Positions 28,109 to 38,500 of a DNA stretch of 64,000 nt are shown piece by piece; the first letter of the stretch is position 1; every line of letters begins with the position of its first letter. Location of the stretch: positions 1-64,000 of the forward strand of contig CANFKC010000021.1 in NCBI GenBank assembly GCA_947447265.1. Reading direction: 5' to 3'. This DNA comes from Chitinophagaceae bacterium (lineage in GTDB: Bacteria > Bacteroidota > Bacteroidia > Chitinophagales > Chitinophagaceae). The position numbers and the translations under genes were made by a program. The notes under the pieces were generated by a model that saw only the letters and a program-made list of their open reading frames with translations, was not told the DNA's origin and did not search any database.

Positions 28109-31100
28109 CTATCTAAGCAAAGTTACATTCCCTCTCTTATTAAATAGTTTACCTGTTGTGGTAACGGCCTGCACATCATAAACGTACACGCCTAATGGCT
28201 GTGGAGCACCCTTATACGTGCCATCCCAACCGTCGCCCACATTAGTGGTTTCAAACACTACTTCACCCCAGCGATTAAAAATACGGAAGTGATTAAGTGT
28301 AGCTTCTCCGCGCTTAATAATAGTGAATTTGCTGTTTACCCCAGTACCCGGCGTAAAGGCGTTTGGTAACGTCAGTAACGACTCAGGGCTGATAATAACA
28401 TCAATTGAATCTATCGCTATACAGCCGTCAGTGGTAGTGCCATGTACTGTGTAACGTGTAGTAATGTCCGGGTTGGCCGTAGGGTCTGATATGGTTGCGC
28501 TGTTCAGGCCAGCGGGCGGGAACCACAGGAAGCTGTTACAGTTGGTAACCGGCGTAAGCTGGGTTGTTTCACCGGGGTAAAGTGTTATAGAATCTTCCAA
28601 CGAAATCAATGCTGCCGGATGCACTGTAACATGCACGCTCACCGTATCATGGCAGCCTACATTGCTGGTTACAACAAGGTGATAGGTAATATCGCTTATT
28701 GGTTTAACCCATGGTGTCGCAGAATTGCTATCGCTCAGGTATAAGCCAGGGTGCCAACTATAGCCGGTGCCACCGGTGCCACTAAGTAAAACTGAATCAT
28801 GAGGACAAACTGCAAAATCCTGGTTCACTCCACCGAAATCACCAGCCTGCACAATAAGCTGCGCTGAATCTTTGCCCGTACAACCTGCGCTCGTAGTGAC
28901 TGTGAGGAAGTATTTCTGTGATACTCCCGCTGTAAACACAACCGTTGGTGTATTGGTAAAATCGAGCGAAGTAGCCGGTGACCAGCTATAGGTATAACCA
29001 GTATACCAGCTTGGCTTTACGTCAGCATTAATATGTATGGTATCGTAGAGGCAAATGAAACGATTGCCACCAATATAGACTGAAGGATTCGGCTGAACAT
29101 CAACGTGAAAGGAATCTTTTACATCCGGGCAACCTGCTATTGAAATGGTCACGACGTAAGTAGCGCTAGTGTCTGGCGTTATCAACGGGCTGCGCACGGT
29201 AGAGGTAGCAATGCCTGCTGTTGGCAACCATTGAAAGGTTGCTGCAGGGTTGGCATTCAGTACCGCTTGTACCACTTTACCTTTACAGATAACAGTATCG
29301 CCATTAAACAATCTAAATGTATCATAAACGATATCAACATGTATTGTATCAGTGTTGCTGCACCCTGCTACCGTTACCTTAAGCCAGTAGTTTCCTGACG
29401 TTGTAACTACATCTGTTGCCGCACCGGTGCCATCGCTCCATAAATAGGTAGGGAAGGTATAAGTACCAGAGGATTGCAGTGTTACCGCTGTGCCCAAACA
29501 ATTAAAAGTATCAGGACCAAGATTTACAACAGGGTAAGGTGATACCAGAATATGAATAGAGTCGGTGATGGTGCAACCATTATAAAGGCGCAGCCAATAA
29601 GTGCCCGATGTTTTTACATGTATGCTATCGCCCGTGTTACCAGTGCTCCAGGTATAGGTAGTACCCGCCGGCTGTGTAGAACGTAACACTATAGAATCAC
29701 CGATACAAAATGCGACATCCGCACCAAGGTTAAGCGTAGGTACCGGAATGAACGCAACGTGGAAGGTATCAACAAGTAAAGAGCAACCCGTTCTCTTAAA
29801 TACCCAATAGGTGCCCGAAGCGAACGCATTTATTGATGATGCGGTGCTGCCAGTATTCCAGCGGTAGCTGCTGAAACCTGCGCTGGCAGTAAGTGCAAGT
29901 GGAGCCGTAACAATACAAGGCGTATAAGTTACAGCCGAACCTGCCGTTGTATCAGGTGTTATAAAGTTAACGTGAAAAGTATCGGTAGTTACATTGTTAC
30001 AACTGTCCGCGGCCCAAACCCAGTAAGTGCCTGCGGTTGTGGCGCTATAGGTAGCAGTTGATGCACCGCTTTGCCAATGGTAGGTTGTAAAACCAGCAGT
30101 GGCCCTAAGTGAAACCGGAAAATTAAATGCGCAAACACTTGTATCGTGTAAATGAGTGGTATTTACCGGAGTTGGTGTGGTAACTACTATAGTGTCAATT
30201 TCGCGATGGCAGCCGCCTGTGTCTATAACCACCCAATAGGTGCCGGCTGTAGTTATAGCACGCGTAGCCGTTGTTGCGCCATTGTCCCATAAATAATTGG
30301 TAATAGCAGCACCGGTTGCGCGGGCTGTCAATATGATACCTGAGGCAGGAATGCAAGCCACGGTATCGCGCCGAGTGAACGTGGTATCGCCACCGCCTGT
30401 TGTAAAAAATACGCTTGGCAACCCTAAAGTAAACGAAGTACCAGATGCCAGAGAAACCGCACTCGCAGTATACCCGCAACCAGCGCCCCCAACATTAGGG
30501 TTATTAATAGCACCCAGAGCGGAAGTACTTGATGAACCAAAATAGATCTTATTATCCGGACCCAAGTTTAATGCCGACCAATACGCGCATGCACCAACAG
30601 AATAGCGCGATGCCCTAATGGCCGCAGCGGAGCCAGCACTCAGGTCAAATTGGGAAATGGACGAAGTGGTTTCCAGGTATAGCTTCGTATCGTCTGGAGA
30701 AAATTCTGCCCCGTATTGCACGCTGGTAGAATCTAGGACTATGCAATTGGAAACCACGCCGGTTGTAGCATTAAAATCGTGCAGTTCCGCGCCCATTGAG
30801 CCGCCGGAATTCCAGTCCGCAGTCATTATTTTAGTGCGGTCATGGCTCACTTTTACAGCACCAATACTATAACCTCCGTAAGAACCGGCTGTTGTAAATG
30901 TACCTACAGTTGAGACTACAGGGGCGCTGATGCCAGATGCATCAATATTATATGCCAAAAACTTTGCAGAATCCTTACGGTGAATAATGAGCCAAATATT
31001 GCAGTTATTGCCGGGCACAGCCACCATTTTTTCAGAAAGCACATTTGCTACAGGGGTTGCAAGCGTTGATGCAATAACATCGCCCATACCTCCGGCAAGT

Positions 31101-31516
31101 GTCATATCGACTATGCAATAAGAAAGGCGGCAATAAGATGAACCACCCGGCACGCCTTCGAGCGAAAATAAATAGTATTGCGAAGGCACACCTACAACCG
31201 GAATACTCAGGCATGCCTGCGTTGCACTCGCCGTGCTGTACGATACCAGCGAACCACCAGATGGCATTACAGCACCAGTGCGGTTCCAGATAGTTGACCC
31301 TTCAGAATAATAAAGCAACGCACCTGAACCATCGCTGATTGTGGTGGTCCCTTCAACTGCGCTCATGCTAGATGTGGTTGCTACCGGTGCACCTGATGTA
31401 AAATCGACCCCTGCACGGCTGCCAAACCTCCAGCGTACATTCTGCGGAGTAGTATATTGACCGAATGCACTGGCAAAAGCAAGGCAAAAAACTATAATTA
31501 AGTTTATCTTCTTCAT
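28109..31516 (-). CDS. Giant T9SS type B surface protein, paralog array member 2
   Basis: The start is set at ATG 31516, giving signal peptide MKKINLIIVFCLAFASAFGQ and 1135 residues. A propeller-like region (~20-390; RWRFGSRAGVDFTSGAP, SPDDTKLYLE, LNLGPDNKIYFG) is followed by nine Ig/PKD-like modules of about 70-80 residues, each with paired Cys and a 'Y.W..G' or 'SGTYWL' core, such as TYTWSTGNTGDSIHVKTSGT and TYSWSPATSLDFTNTPTVVF. The last ~90 residues are the type B sorting domain (LPNAFTPGTGVNSKF, HFRIFNRWGEVVFETTN, GWDGTYKGAPQPLGVYVY). It has its own promoter and terminator. An adhesin or extracellular-matrix role is inferred from architecture; no ligand can be named. Confidence 0.88.
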   Translation of the reverse strand: MKKINLIIVFCLAFASAFGQYTTPQNVRWRFGSRAGVDFTSGAPVATTSSMSAVEGTTTISDGSGALLYYSEGSTIWNRTGAVMPSGGSLVSYSTASATQACLSIPVVGVPSQYYLFSLEGVPGGSSYCRLSYCIVDMTLAGGMGDVIASTLATPVANVLSEKMVAVPGNNCNIWLIIHRKDSAKFLAYNIDASGISAPVVSTVGTFTTAGSYGGYSIGAVKVSHDRTKIMTADWNSGGSMGAELHDFNATTGVVSNCIVLDSTSVQYGAEFSPDDTKLYLETTSSISQFDLSAGSAAAIRASRYSVGACAYWSALNLGPDNKIYFGSSSTSALGAINNPNVGGAGCGYTASAVSLASGTSFTLGLPSVFFTTGGGDTTFTRRDTVACIPASGIILTARATGAAITNYLWDNGATTATRAITTAGTYWVVIDTGGCHREIDTIVVTTPTPVNTTHLHDTSVCAFNFPVSLRATAGFTTYHWQSGASTATYSATTAGTYWVWAADSCNNVTTDTFHVNFITPDTTAGSAVTYTPCIVTAPLALTASAGFSSYRWNTGSTASSINAFASGTYWVFKRTGCSLLVDTFHVAFIPVPTLNLGADVAFCIGDSIVLRSTQPAGTTYTWSTGNTGDSIHVKTSGTYWLRLYNGCTITDSIHILVSPYPVVNLGPDTFNCLGTAVTLQSSGTYTFPTYLWSDGTGAATDVVTTSGNYWLKVTVAGCSNTDTIHVDIVYDTFRLFNGDTVICKGKVVQAVLNANPAATFQWLPTAGIATSTVRSPLITPDTSATYVVTISIAGCPDVKDSFHVDVQPNPSVYIGGNRFICLYDTIHINADVKPSWYTGYTYSWSPATSLDFTNTPTVVFTAGVSQKYFLTVTTSAGCTGKDSAQLIVQAGDFGGVNQDFAVCPHDSVLLSGTGGTGYSWHPGLYLSDSNSATPWVKPISDITYHLVVTSNVGCHDTVSVHVTVHPAALISLEDSITLYPGETTQLTPVTNCNSFLWFPPAGLNSATISDPTANPDITTRYTVHGTTTDGCIAIDSIDVIISPESLLTLPNAFTPGTGVNSKFTIIKRGEATLNHFRIFNRWGEVVFETTNVGDGWDGTYKGAPQPLGVYVYDVQAVTTTGKLFNKRGNVTLLR

Positions 31517-31577
31517 AATGAGTGGGTTATGGTATGGGCACAACAAAATTTCCATCCTAAAACGCCATAATAATTTA

Positions 31578-31608
31578 CAAATATACAAATATAAATTATC
31601 CTTGCAAA
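31578..31608 (-). promoter_or_regulatory. Promoter with tandem -7 elements for the 28109-31516 gene
   Basis: On the minus strand three exact TATATTTG copies (TAnnTTTG) occur at 31605-31612, 31586-31593 and 31578-31585. The TTTG of the first (31605-31608) is 19 bases from the last copy, the spacing expected between -33 and -7 elements of Bacteroidota promoters. The start codon is 61 bases downstream. Confidence 0.6.
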
Positions 31609-31657
31609 TATATGGCTGCTTATAAAGACAGTTTTTCCCGGGTAAAGGTTGGATACG

Positions 31658-31741
31658 AATGGTGAATTATAAATGGTGAATGGTAAATGATGAATGGTGA
31701 ATGGTGAATGGTGAATGATGAATGGTGAATGGTGAATAATT
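31658..31741. repeat. Heptanucleotide tandem repeat (AATGGTG)n
   Basis: Twelve consecutive 7-base units from 31658 to 31741, mostly AATGGTG with variants AATTATA, AATGATG, AATGGTA and a final AATAATT. It lies between the promoter of one array gene and the terminator of the next and is not coding. Confidence 0.9.
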
Positions 31742-31779
31742 AAACGAAAGCTAATACCGTAGCCTTGGGTTAAAAAAGA

Positions 31780-31813
31780 AAAAGGGCTGTTTGCAACGGC
31801 AAACAACCCTTTT
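31780..31813 (-). terminator. Rho-independent terminator
   Basis: AAAAGGGCTGTTTGC and GCAAACAACCCTTTT pair over 15 positions with one C-A mismatch and a 4-base loop. It lies 19 bases after the stop of the gene at 31833-35246, with T residues following on the minus strand. Confidence 0.85.
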
Positions 31814-31832
31814 AAAATATATCAGATAGCTA

Positions 31833-34800
31833 TTATCTCAGCAAGGTTACATTACCTCTTTTATTGAACAGTTTACCTGTTTTAGTCACTGCCTGAACGT
31901 CGTAAACGTAAACGCCAAGCGGTTGTTGCGCACCCTTAAAGGTGCCATCCCAGCCATCACCAACATTGGTAGTTTCAAACACTACTTCACCCCAACGATT
32001 GAAGATGCGGAAGTGATTTAGCGTCGCTTCACCACGCTTGATTATAGTGAATTTGTTATTTACCCCAGTACCTGGTGTAAAAGCGTTTGGCAGGGTGAGT
32101 AATGATTCCGGACTGATAACCAAATCGACTGAGTCGACCGTAGTGCAACCATCAGTGGTAGTACCATGAACGAAATAACGGGTAGTGATGTCAGGATTAG
32201 CCGTAGGGTCTGAGACGGTTGCACTGTTCAGCCCAGCGGGAGGGAACCACAGGAAGGTATTACAGTTGGTAACAGGTGTAAGTTGGGTTGTTTCACCTGG
32301 GTACAATGTAATGGAATCATCTAATGTTATTAATGCCGCCGGGTGCACTGTTACACGCACACTTACTGTATCATGGCAACCTACAATGCTGGTTACAACA
32401 AGGTGATAGGTAATATCACTTATTGGTTTAACCCATGGCGTAGCGGAATTACTATCGCTCAGGTATAAGCCAGGGTGCCAGCTATAGCCTGAGCCACCTG
32501 TACCAGTTAGTAAAACTGAATCGTGAGGACAAACAGCAAAATCCTGGTTAACACCTCCGAAATCACCGGCCTGCACAATAAGTTGTGCTGAATCTTTGCC
32601 CGTACAACCTGCACTGGTAGTGACGGTTAGGAAGTATTTCTGTGACACGCCCGCTGTAAATACTACGGTTGGGGTATTGGTAAAATCGAGCGAGGTAGCC
32701 GGTGACCAGCTGTAGCTATAACCGGTGTACCAGTTCGGCTTTACATCAGCATTAATGTGTATGGTATCGTAAAGACAAATGAACCGGTTACCACCTATGT
32801 ATACAGATGGATTAGGCTGCACATCGATATGGAACGAATCATATTTATCAGGGCAGCCCGCTATGGATATGGTTACGATATAGGTTGCGCTGGTATCTGG
32901 TGCAATCAAGGGGCTGCGAACCGTTGAAGTAGCAATACCTGTTGTAGGCAACCATTGGAATGTAGCGGCAGGATTCGCATTGAGTACCGCCTGTACTACT
33001 TTGCCTTTACAAATCACGGTATCACCGTTGAACAAACGGAAGGTGTCATAAACAATGGTTACATGTACAGTATCATAAGCCGCACAACCGGCAACTGTTA
33101 CTTTCAACCAGTAATCGTTGGTCACTGTTACCACATCTGTAGCCCCGGTTGAGCCATCGCTCCATAGGTATGACGGGGCTGTATAGGTTGCCGATGATTG
33201 TAAGGTAATCGGTGTACCCTCACAATTAAAGGTATCAGGGCCAAGGTCCACAATCGGAAATGGAGAAACAAGTATGTGTATGCTATCAGTAATAGTACAG
33301 CCATTGTATAGCCTGAGCCAATAAGTGCCACTTGTTTTTACATGTATACTATCACCGGTATTACCTGTGCTCCAGGTATAGGTTGTACCCGCGGGCTGCG
33401 CAGAACTCAACACAATCGAATCACCAATGCAAATCGCGGCATCGGGGCCAAGGTTGAGGGTAGGTACGGGTATGAACGCTACGTGGAAGGTATCAACAAA
33501 TAAAGAGCAACCAGTTCTCTTAAATACCCAATAGGTGCCGGAAGCGAACGCATTTATTGATGATGCGGTGCTACCTGTATTCCAGCGATAGCCGCTGTAA
33601 CCTGCGCTGGCAGTAAGCGCCAGCGGTGCCGTAACAATACAAGGCGTATAAGTTACGGCCGAGCCTGCCGTTGTATCAGGTGTTACAAAGCTGACGTGAA
33701 AAGTATCGGTAGTTACATTGTTACAACTGTCCGCCGCCCAAACCCAGTAAGTGCCCGCGGTTGTGGCGCTATAGGTGGCAGTTGATGCACCGCTTTGCCA
33801 ATGGTAGGTTGTAAAACCAGCAGTGGCCCTAAGTGAAACCGGAAAATTAAATGCACAAACATTAGTGTCGTGTATATGTGTGGTATTTACCGGAGTTGGT
33901 GTGGTAACTACTATTGTATCAATTTCGCGATGGCAACCGCCTGTGTCGACTGAAACCCAATAGGTACCCGGCGCGGTGGTTACATGCCCAGCGGCTGTGG
34001 TGCCATCATTCCAAAGATAATTGGTAGTGCTCGCGCCGGTTGCACGGCCAGGAAGTATTATGCTACCGCCAGTTGGTATGCAGGCCACTGTATCTTTGCG
34101 GGTAAAAGTGGTATCGCCACCGCCAATAGTGACAAAACTATTAGGCATGCCGAGTGAACAAGAAGTGCCTGATACAAGCGTAACTGCACTCGCAGTATAA
34201 CCACAACCGGAACCAGCTACATTCGGCGTATTGATCACCCCAAGAGCGGTCCCGCTGGGAGAACCGAAATATATTTTACCATTAGGGCCGAGACGAAGGC
34301 CGGTATATGAATAAGCGCCACCGACAGAATAGCGCGATGCCCTGATAGCAGCCGCAGAGCCGGCGGTGAGATCGAATTGAAAAATGCCACTCGGATCCTG
34401 AATATACGCTTTTGAATTATCAGGCGAAAACTCGGCCCCATACATTGCATCAACGGAATCAAGTACAATGCAGTTGGTAACCACACCCGTAGAAGGATTA
34501 AAATCGTACACCTCGGCACCCATTGAACCTCCAATATTGTAATCAGCGGTTAGCAACCTATGCCTGTCAGGACTTGCTTTCAGTTCACCCACAACGTAAC
34601 CTCCGTACGACCCAGCAGTGGTAAAAGTACCACAGGTAGATAATACCGGGGCGGCGATACCGCCGGCAGTCACACTATATGCACGAAAAATGGCCGAATC
34701 TTTACTATGCATTATTACCCAGATATTGCAGTTATCGCCCGGTACTGATGCAAGTTTTTCACCCAGCCAGTTCATGACAGGTGTACCCATTGATGAAGCG

Positions 34801-35246
34801 ACTACGTCGCCAAGACCACCAGCAAGCGACATATCTACTATGCAATATTCCACACGGCAGTAACCTGTAGAACCGGGGGCCTCCTCCAACGAAAAAAGAT
34901 AGTATCGCGTGGTAGTACCCAATACCGGCACTATTAATGATGATTGTGTGCTACTTGAAGTACCGAACGATACTACAGATGCACCAGATGGCATAACCGC
35001 ACCGGTGCGGTTCCAAACGGTCTTACCTTCCGAATAGAACAGAAGATTACCTGATGCATCACTTACACTCGAAGAACCTTCACCCGCAGAAATACTGGTT
35101 GAAATGGCAACAGGAGTGCCTGATGCAAAGGTAACACCAGCCCCGTAACCAAACGCCCAAACATTGTTTTGCGCCAGATAGTACTGCGCTGAAGCAGGGA
35201 AAAACGACAGTGAAAAAATAAAAAAAACAGGGAAAAAGAACTTCAT
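31833..35246 (-). CDS. Giant T9SS type B surface protein, paralog array member 3
   Basis: A 1137-residue secreted protein with signal peptide MKFFFPVFFIFSLSFFPASA. The order matches its downstream neighbour: propeller-like region (NNVWAFGYGAGVTFASG, EFSPDNSKAYIQ, LRLGPNGKIYFG), nine Ig/PKD-like modules and a type B sorting domain ending in FNKRGNVTLLR. The modules at about residues 440-590 (AFNFPVSLRATAGFTTYHWQ and following) are nearly the same as those of the 28109-31516 gene at both protein and DNA level, whereas the 3' end differs at many synonymous sites, pointing to local gene conversion. It has its own terminator. Surface adhesion or biofilm roles are possible but unproven. Confidence 0.88.
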   Translation of the reverse strand: MKFFFPVFFIFSLSFFPASAQYYLAQNNVWAFGYGAGVTFASGTPVAISTSISAGEGSSSVSDASGNLLFYSEGKTVWNRTGAVMPSGASVVSFGTSSSTQSSLIVPVLGTTTRYYLFSLEEAPGSTGYCRVEYCIVDMSLAGGLGDVVASSMGTPVMNWLGEKLASVPGDNCNIWVIMHSKDSAIFRAYSVTAGGIAAPVLSTCGTFTTAGSYGGYVVGELKASPDRHRLLTADYNIGGSMGAEVYDFNPSTGVVTNCIVLDSVDAMYGAEFSPDNSKAYIQDPSGIFQFDLTAGSAAAIRASRYSVGGAYSYTGLRLGPNGKIYFGSPSGTALGVINTPNVAGSGCGYTASAVTLVSGTSCSLGMPNSFVTIGGGDTTFTRKDTVACIPTGGSIILPGRATGASTTNYLWNDGTTAAGHVTTAPGTYWVSVDTGGCHREIDTIVVTTPTPVNTTHIHDTNVCAFNFPVSLRATAGFTTYHWQSGASTATYSATTAGTYWVWAADSCNNVTTDTFHVSFVTPDTTAGSAVTYTPCIVTAPLALTASAGYSGYRWNTGSTASSINAFASGTYWVFKRTGCSLFVDTFHVAFIPVPTLNLGPDAAICIGDSIVLSSAQPAGTTYTWSTGNTGDSIHVKTSGTYWLRLYNGCTITDSIHILVSPFPIVDLGPDTFNCEGTPITLQSSATYTAPSYLWSDGSTGATDVVTVTNDYWLKVTVAGCAAYDTVHVTIVYDTFRLFNGDTVICKGKVVQAVLNANPAATFQWLPTTGIATSTVRSPLIAPDTSATYIVTISIAGCPDKYDSFHIDVQPNPSVYIGGNRFICLYDTIHINADVKPNWYTGYSYSWSPATSLDFTNTPTVVFTAGVSQKYFLTVTTSAGCTGKDSAQLIVQAGDFGGVNQDFAVCPHDSVLLTGTGGSGYSWHPGLYLSDSNSATPWVKPISDITYHLVVTSIVGCHDTVSVRVTVHPAALITLDDSITLYPGETTQLTPVTNCNTFLWFPPAGLNSATVSDPTANPDITTRYFVHGTTTDGCTTVDSVDLVISPESLLTLPNAFTPGTGVNNKFTIIKRGEATLNHFRIFNRWGEVVFETTNVGDGWDGTFKGAQQPLGVYVYDVQAVTKTGKLFNKRGNVTLLR

Positions 35247-35432
35247 ATAGCGTGATTGAAGGGTGTGTTCAAAATATAGGTAAATATAATAAAATGATTT
35301 TAACTTGCGAAATACGCCTAACGAATAGAAATTGCGACTAACGACTTAGGGGATGAATTCCCAAAAAATTGCATGCGAAAATTAAACTCGTTGTAAATAT
35401 AGACAGGCAATTAGCCGTAATGGTTGGATATT

Positions 35433-35467
35433 AATGGGGAATGGAGAATTATTAATGGTGAATGGAG
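35433..35467. repeat. Heptanucleotide repeat, five units
   Basis: Five 7-base units (AATGGGG, AATGGAG, AATTATT, AATGGTG, AATGGAG) occur in the 318-base gap upstream of the 31833-35246 gene. It is the same family as the 12-unit array at 31658-31741. Confidence 0.8.
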
Positions 35468-35513
35468 AACGTGCACTCAGACAGTAATCTATAACGCTGT
35501 TTAAAAAATGAAA

Positions 35514-35543
35514 AAGGGTTGCTCGCCTAAGCAAGCAACCCTT
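35514..35543 (-). terminator. Rho-independent terminator
   Basis: AAGGGTTGCT (35514-35523) and AGCAACCCTT (35534-35543) form a 10-bp stem 21 bases after the stop of the gene at 35565-38963; a T-rich run follows on the minus strand. Confidence 0.85.
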
Positions 35544-35564
35544 ATAAAACAGATCAGATAATTT

Positions 35565-38500
35565 TTATCTCAGCAAGGTAACGTTGCCTCTTTTATTGAA
35601 CAGCTTACCGGCGTTGGTTACTGCCTGAACGTCGTAAACATATACGCCCAGCGGTTGTTGCGCACCCTTAAAGGTACCATCCCAGCCCTCGCTTACATTG
35701 GTAGTTTCAAATACTAACTGACCCCAACGATCGAAAATGCGGAAATAGTTGAGCGTTGCTACACCACGTTTTAAGATAGAGAACTTATTGTTGGTTCCTG
35801 TGCCCGGTGTAAAGGCATTCGGCAAAGTAAGCAATGACTCAGGGCTGACGATAACATCAATAGAATCAACAGCTACGCAACCGTCGGTTGTTGTGCCATG
35901 CACAACATAACGGGTGGTGATCTCAGGATTCGCCGTAGGGTCTGAGACTGTTGCGCTGTTCAGGCCTGCTGGAGGGAACCACAGGAAGCTGTTACAGTTA
36001 GTTACCGGAGTAAGTTGCGTTGTTTCACCTGGATAGAGCGTGATGGAATCATCCAACGTTATTAATGCGGCCGGGTGCACTGTTACATGTACACTAACGG
36101 TATCGTGACAACCTACATTGCTGGTTACAACAAGGTGATAGGTAATATCACTTATTGGTTTAACCCATGGAGTCGCAGAATTACTGTCGCTCAGGTAAAG
36201 ACCAGGGTGCCAGCTATAAGCAGCGCCACCAGTACCGTTAAGTAAAACTGAATCGTGAGGGCAAACAGCAAAGTCCTGGTTAACACCACCGAAATTACCC
36301 GCCTGCACAATAAGCTGTGCAGAATCTTTGCCCGTGCAACCTGCACTTGTAGACACGGTGAGGAAATATTGCTGTGATACACCCGCTGTAAATACTACAG
36401 TCGGCGTATTGGTAAAGTCAAGCGAGGTAGCCGGAGACCAGCTATAGGTATAACCAGTGTACCAGTTCGGCTTGACGTCAGAATTAATGTGTATGGTATC
36501 GTATAGACAAATAAACCGGTTACCCCCTATATATACAGTAGGGTTAGGCTGTACGTCAATATGGAATGACGCATATTTATCAGGACAACCTGCTATCGAT
36601 ATGGTTACGATATATGTAGCGCTCGTATCCGGTGTTATCAACGGGCTGCGAACAGTTGAGGTACCAATGCCTGCAGTTGGCAACCATTGGAACGTTGCTG
36701 CAGGGTTGGCATTTAATACAGCCTGCACCACTTTGCCTTTACAGATAGCCGTATCGCCGTTGAACAAACGGAAAGTGTCATAAATGATGGTTACATGAAC
36801 CGTATCATACGCTGCGCAACCCGCAACAGTTACCTTTAGCCAATAATCATTTGTAAGGGTTACAACATCAGTTGCTCCGGTTGAGCCATCGCTCCATAAG
36901 TAGGATGGTGCGGTATACGATACCGAAGATTGTAAGGTTACTGGCGTACCCTCGCAATTGAAGGTATCAGGGCCAAGGTCTACAATAGGGAATGGCGATA
37001 CAAGTATATGTATGCTATCTGTAATGGTACAGCCATTGTAAAGTCTCAACCAATAAGTGCCACTTGTTTTTACATGTATACTATCACCCGTGTTGCCTGT
37101 GCTCCAGGTATAGGTTGTTCCCGCTGGTTGCGCAGAGCTCAACACAATAGAATCACCAATACAGAAGGCAACATCAGGGCCAAGGCTAAGTGTCGGTATT
37201 GGAATAAACGCTACATGGAAGGTATCTACAATTACAGAGCAACCAATGGTTTTAAATACCCAATAAGTACCTGAAGCAAATGCATTTATGGTTGTAGCAG
37301 TACTACCCGTATTCCAGCGGTAGCTTGTGAAGCCTGATGACGCGGTAAGCGCCAGCGGAGCAGTGCTTATACACGGCGTATAAGTGGTTGAGGTGCCAAC
37401 TGTAGTATCAGGAATAATAAAGCGAACATGAAAAGTATCTGCATAAATATTGTTACAGCTATCTGTACACCAAACCCAATAGGTACCAGCAGTTGTTGCA
37501 CTATGTGTTGTACCCGCTCCTCCACCAATCCAGTGGTAAGGAGGGAAGCCGGTAGGTACGGTTAAAGTAATCGGGAAGAAATAAGTACATACTGATGTAT
37601 CATGTACCCTTATGTAGGTGATTGGCGTTGGAGTGCGTACATGGAATGTATCGATATGCAGGCTACATGAATTAACTATGTTCGCCCAGAAAGTTCCGGC
37701 CGAAGTTACAATAATAGAACCCGCTGTTGATCCGGTACTCCACAAATATGACGAACCGGTAGTATCAGTATTTAAGGTCAGGCCTGCAATTGGTATGCAA
37801 AGCGTAGTATCATAAATCCTGGTGGTGGTATCGCCGGTACCCGAAGTGCCGAAGTATAAATTAGGTAAGCCCAGTGTTATGCTGGTGCCCGATGCCAGGG
37901 TAACAGCAGACGCAGTGTAGGCGCAACCTGTACCCGCAACATTTGGAGATGCTATGCAATCCAGCCTGCTGGTGCTGGACACCGCTTTAATGTATATTTT
38001 ACCATCTGGCCCAAGCCTTAGGTCTGACGTTGTAGAACCACTTATTACGGTAGTTCTTGACGCAATAATAGCAGCAGTAGTGCCTGCAGAAAGGTCGTAC
38101 TGACTAACTGCCCCGCCCCAAACCTGAGAATAGAACTTTGTACCATCCGGAGAAAATTCTGCGCCATAATCAGACGAGCCGGAGCGAAAAACCTGGCAAT
38201 TAGAAACAACACCGGTTAAAGGATCAAAATCGTACATTTCGGTACCGGAAGCACCACCTACAGAATAAACCACAGAACCGATGTGCCTTCTATCTGGACT
38301 TACCTTCAATACGCCGATCATGTAGGAGTTAGTTCCTGTAAAAGAACCTACAGTTGACACAACAGGAGCTGCAATACCGCCTGCGCTAATGTTATAAGCT
38401 AAAAATTTGGTCGAATCACCTCTGTGCGTAACCATCCAGACATTGCAACTGTTTCCACCGACAGCAATCATTTTTTCACCAAGCTTATTGGTTACAACAG

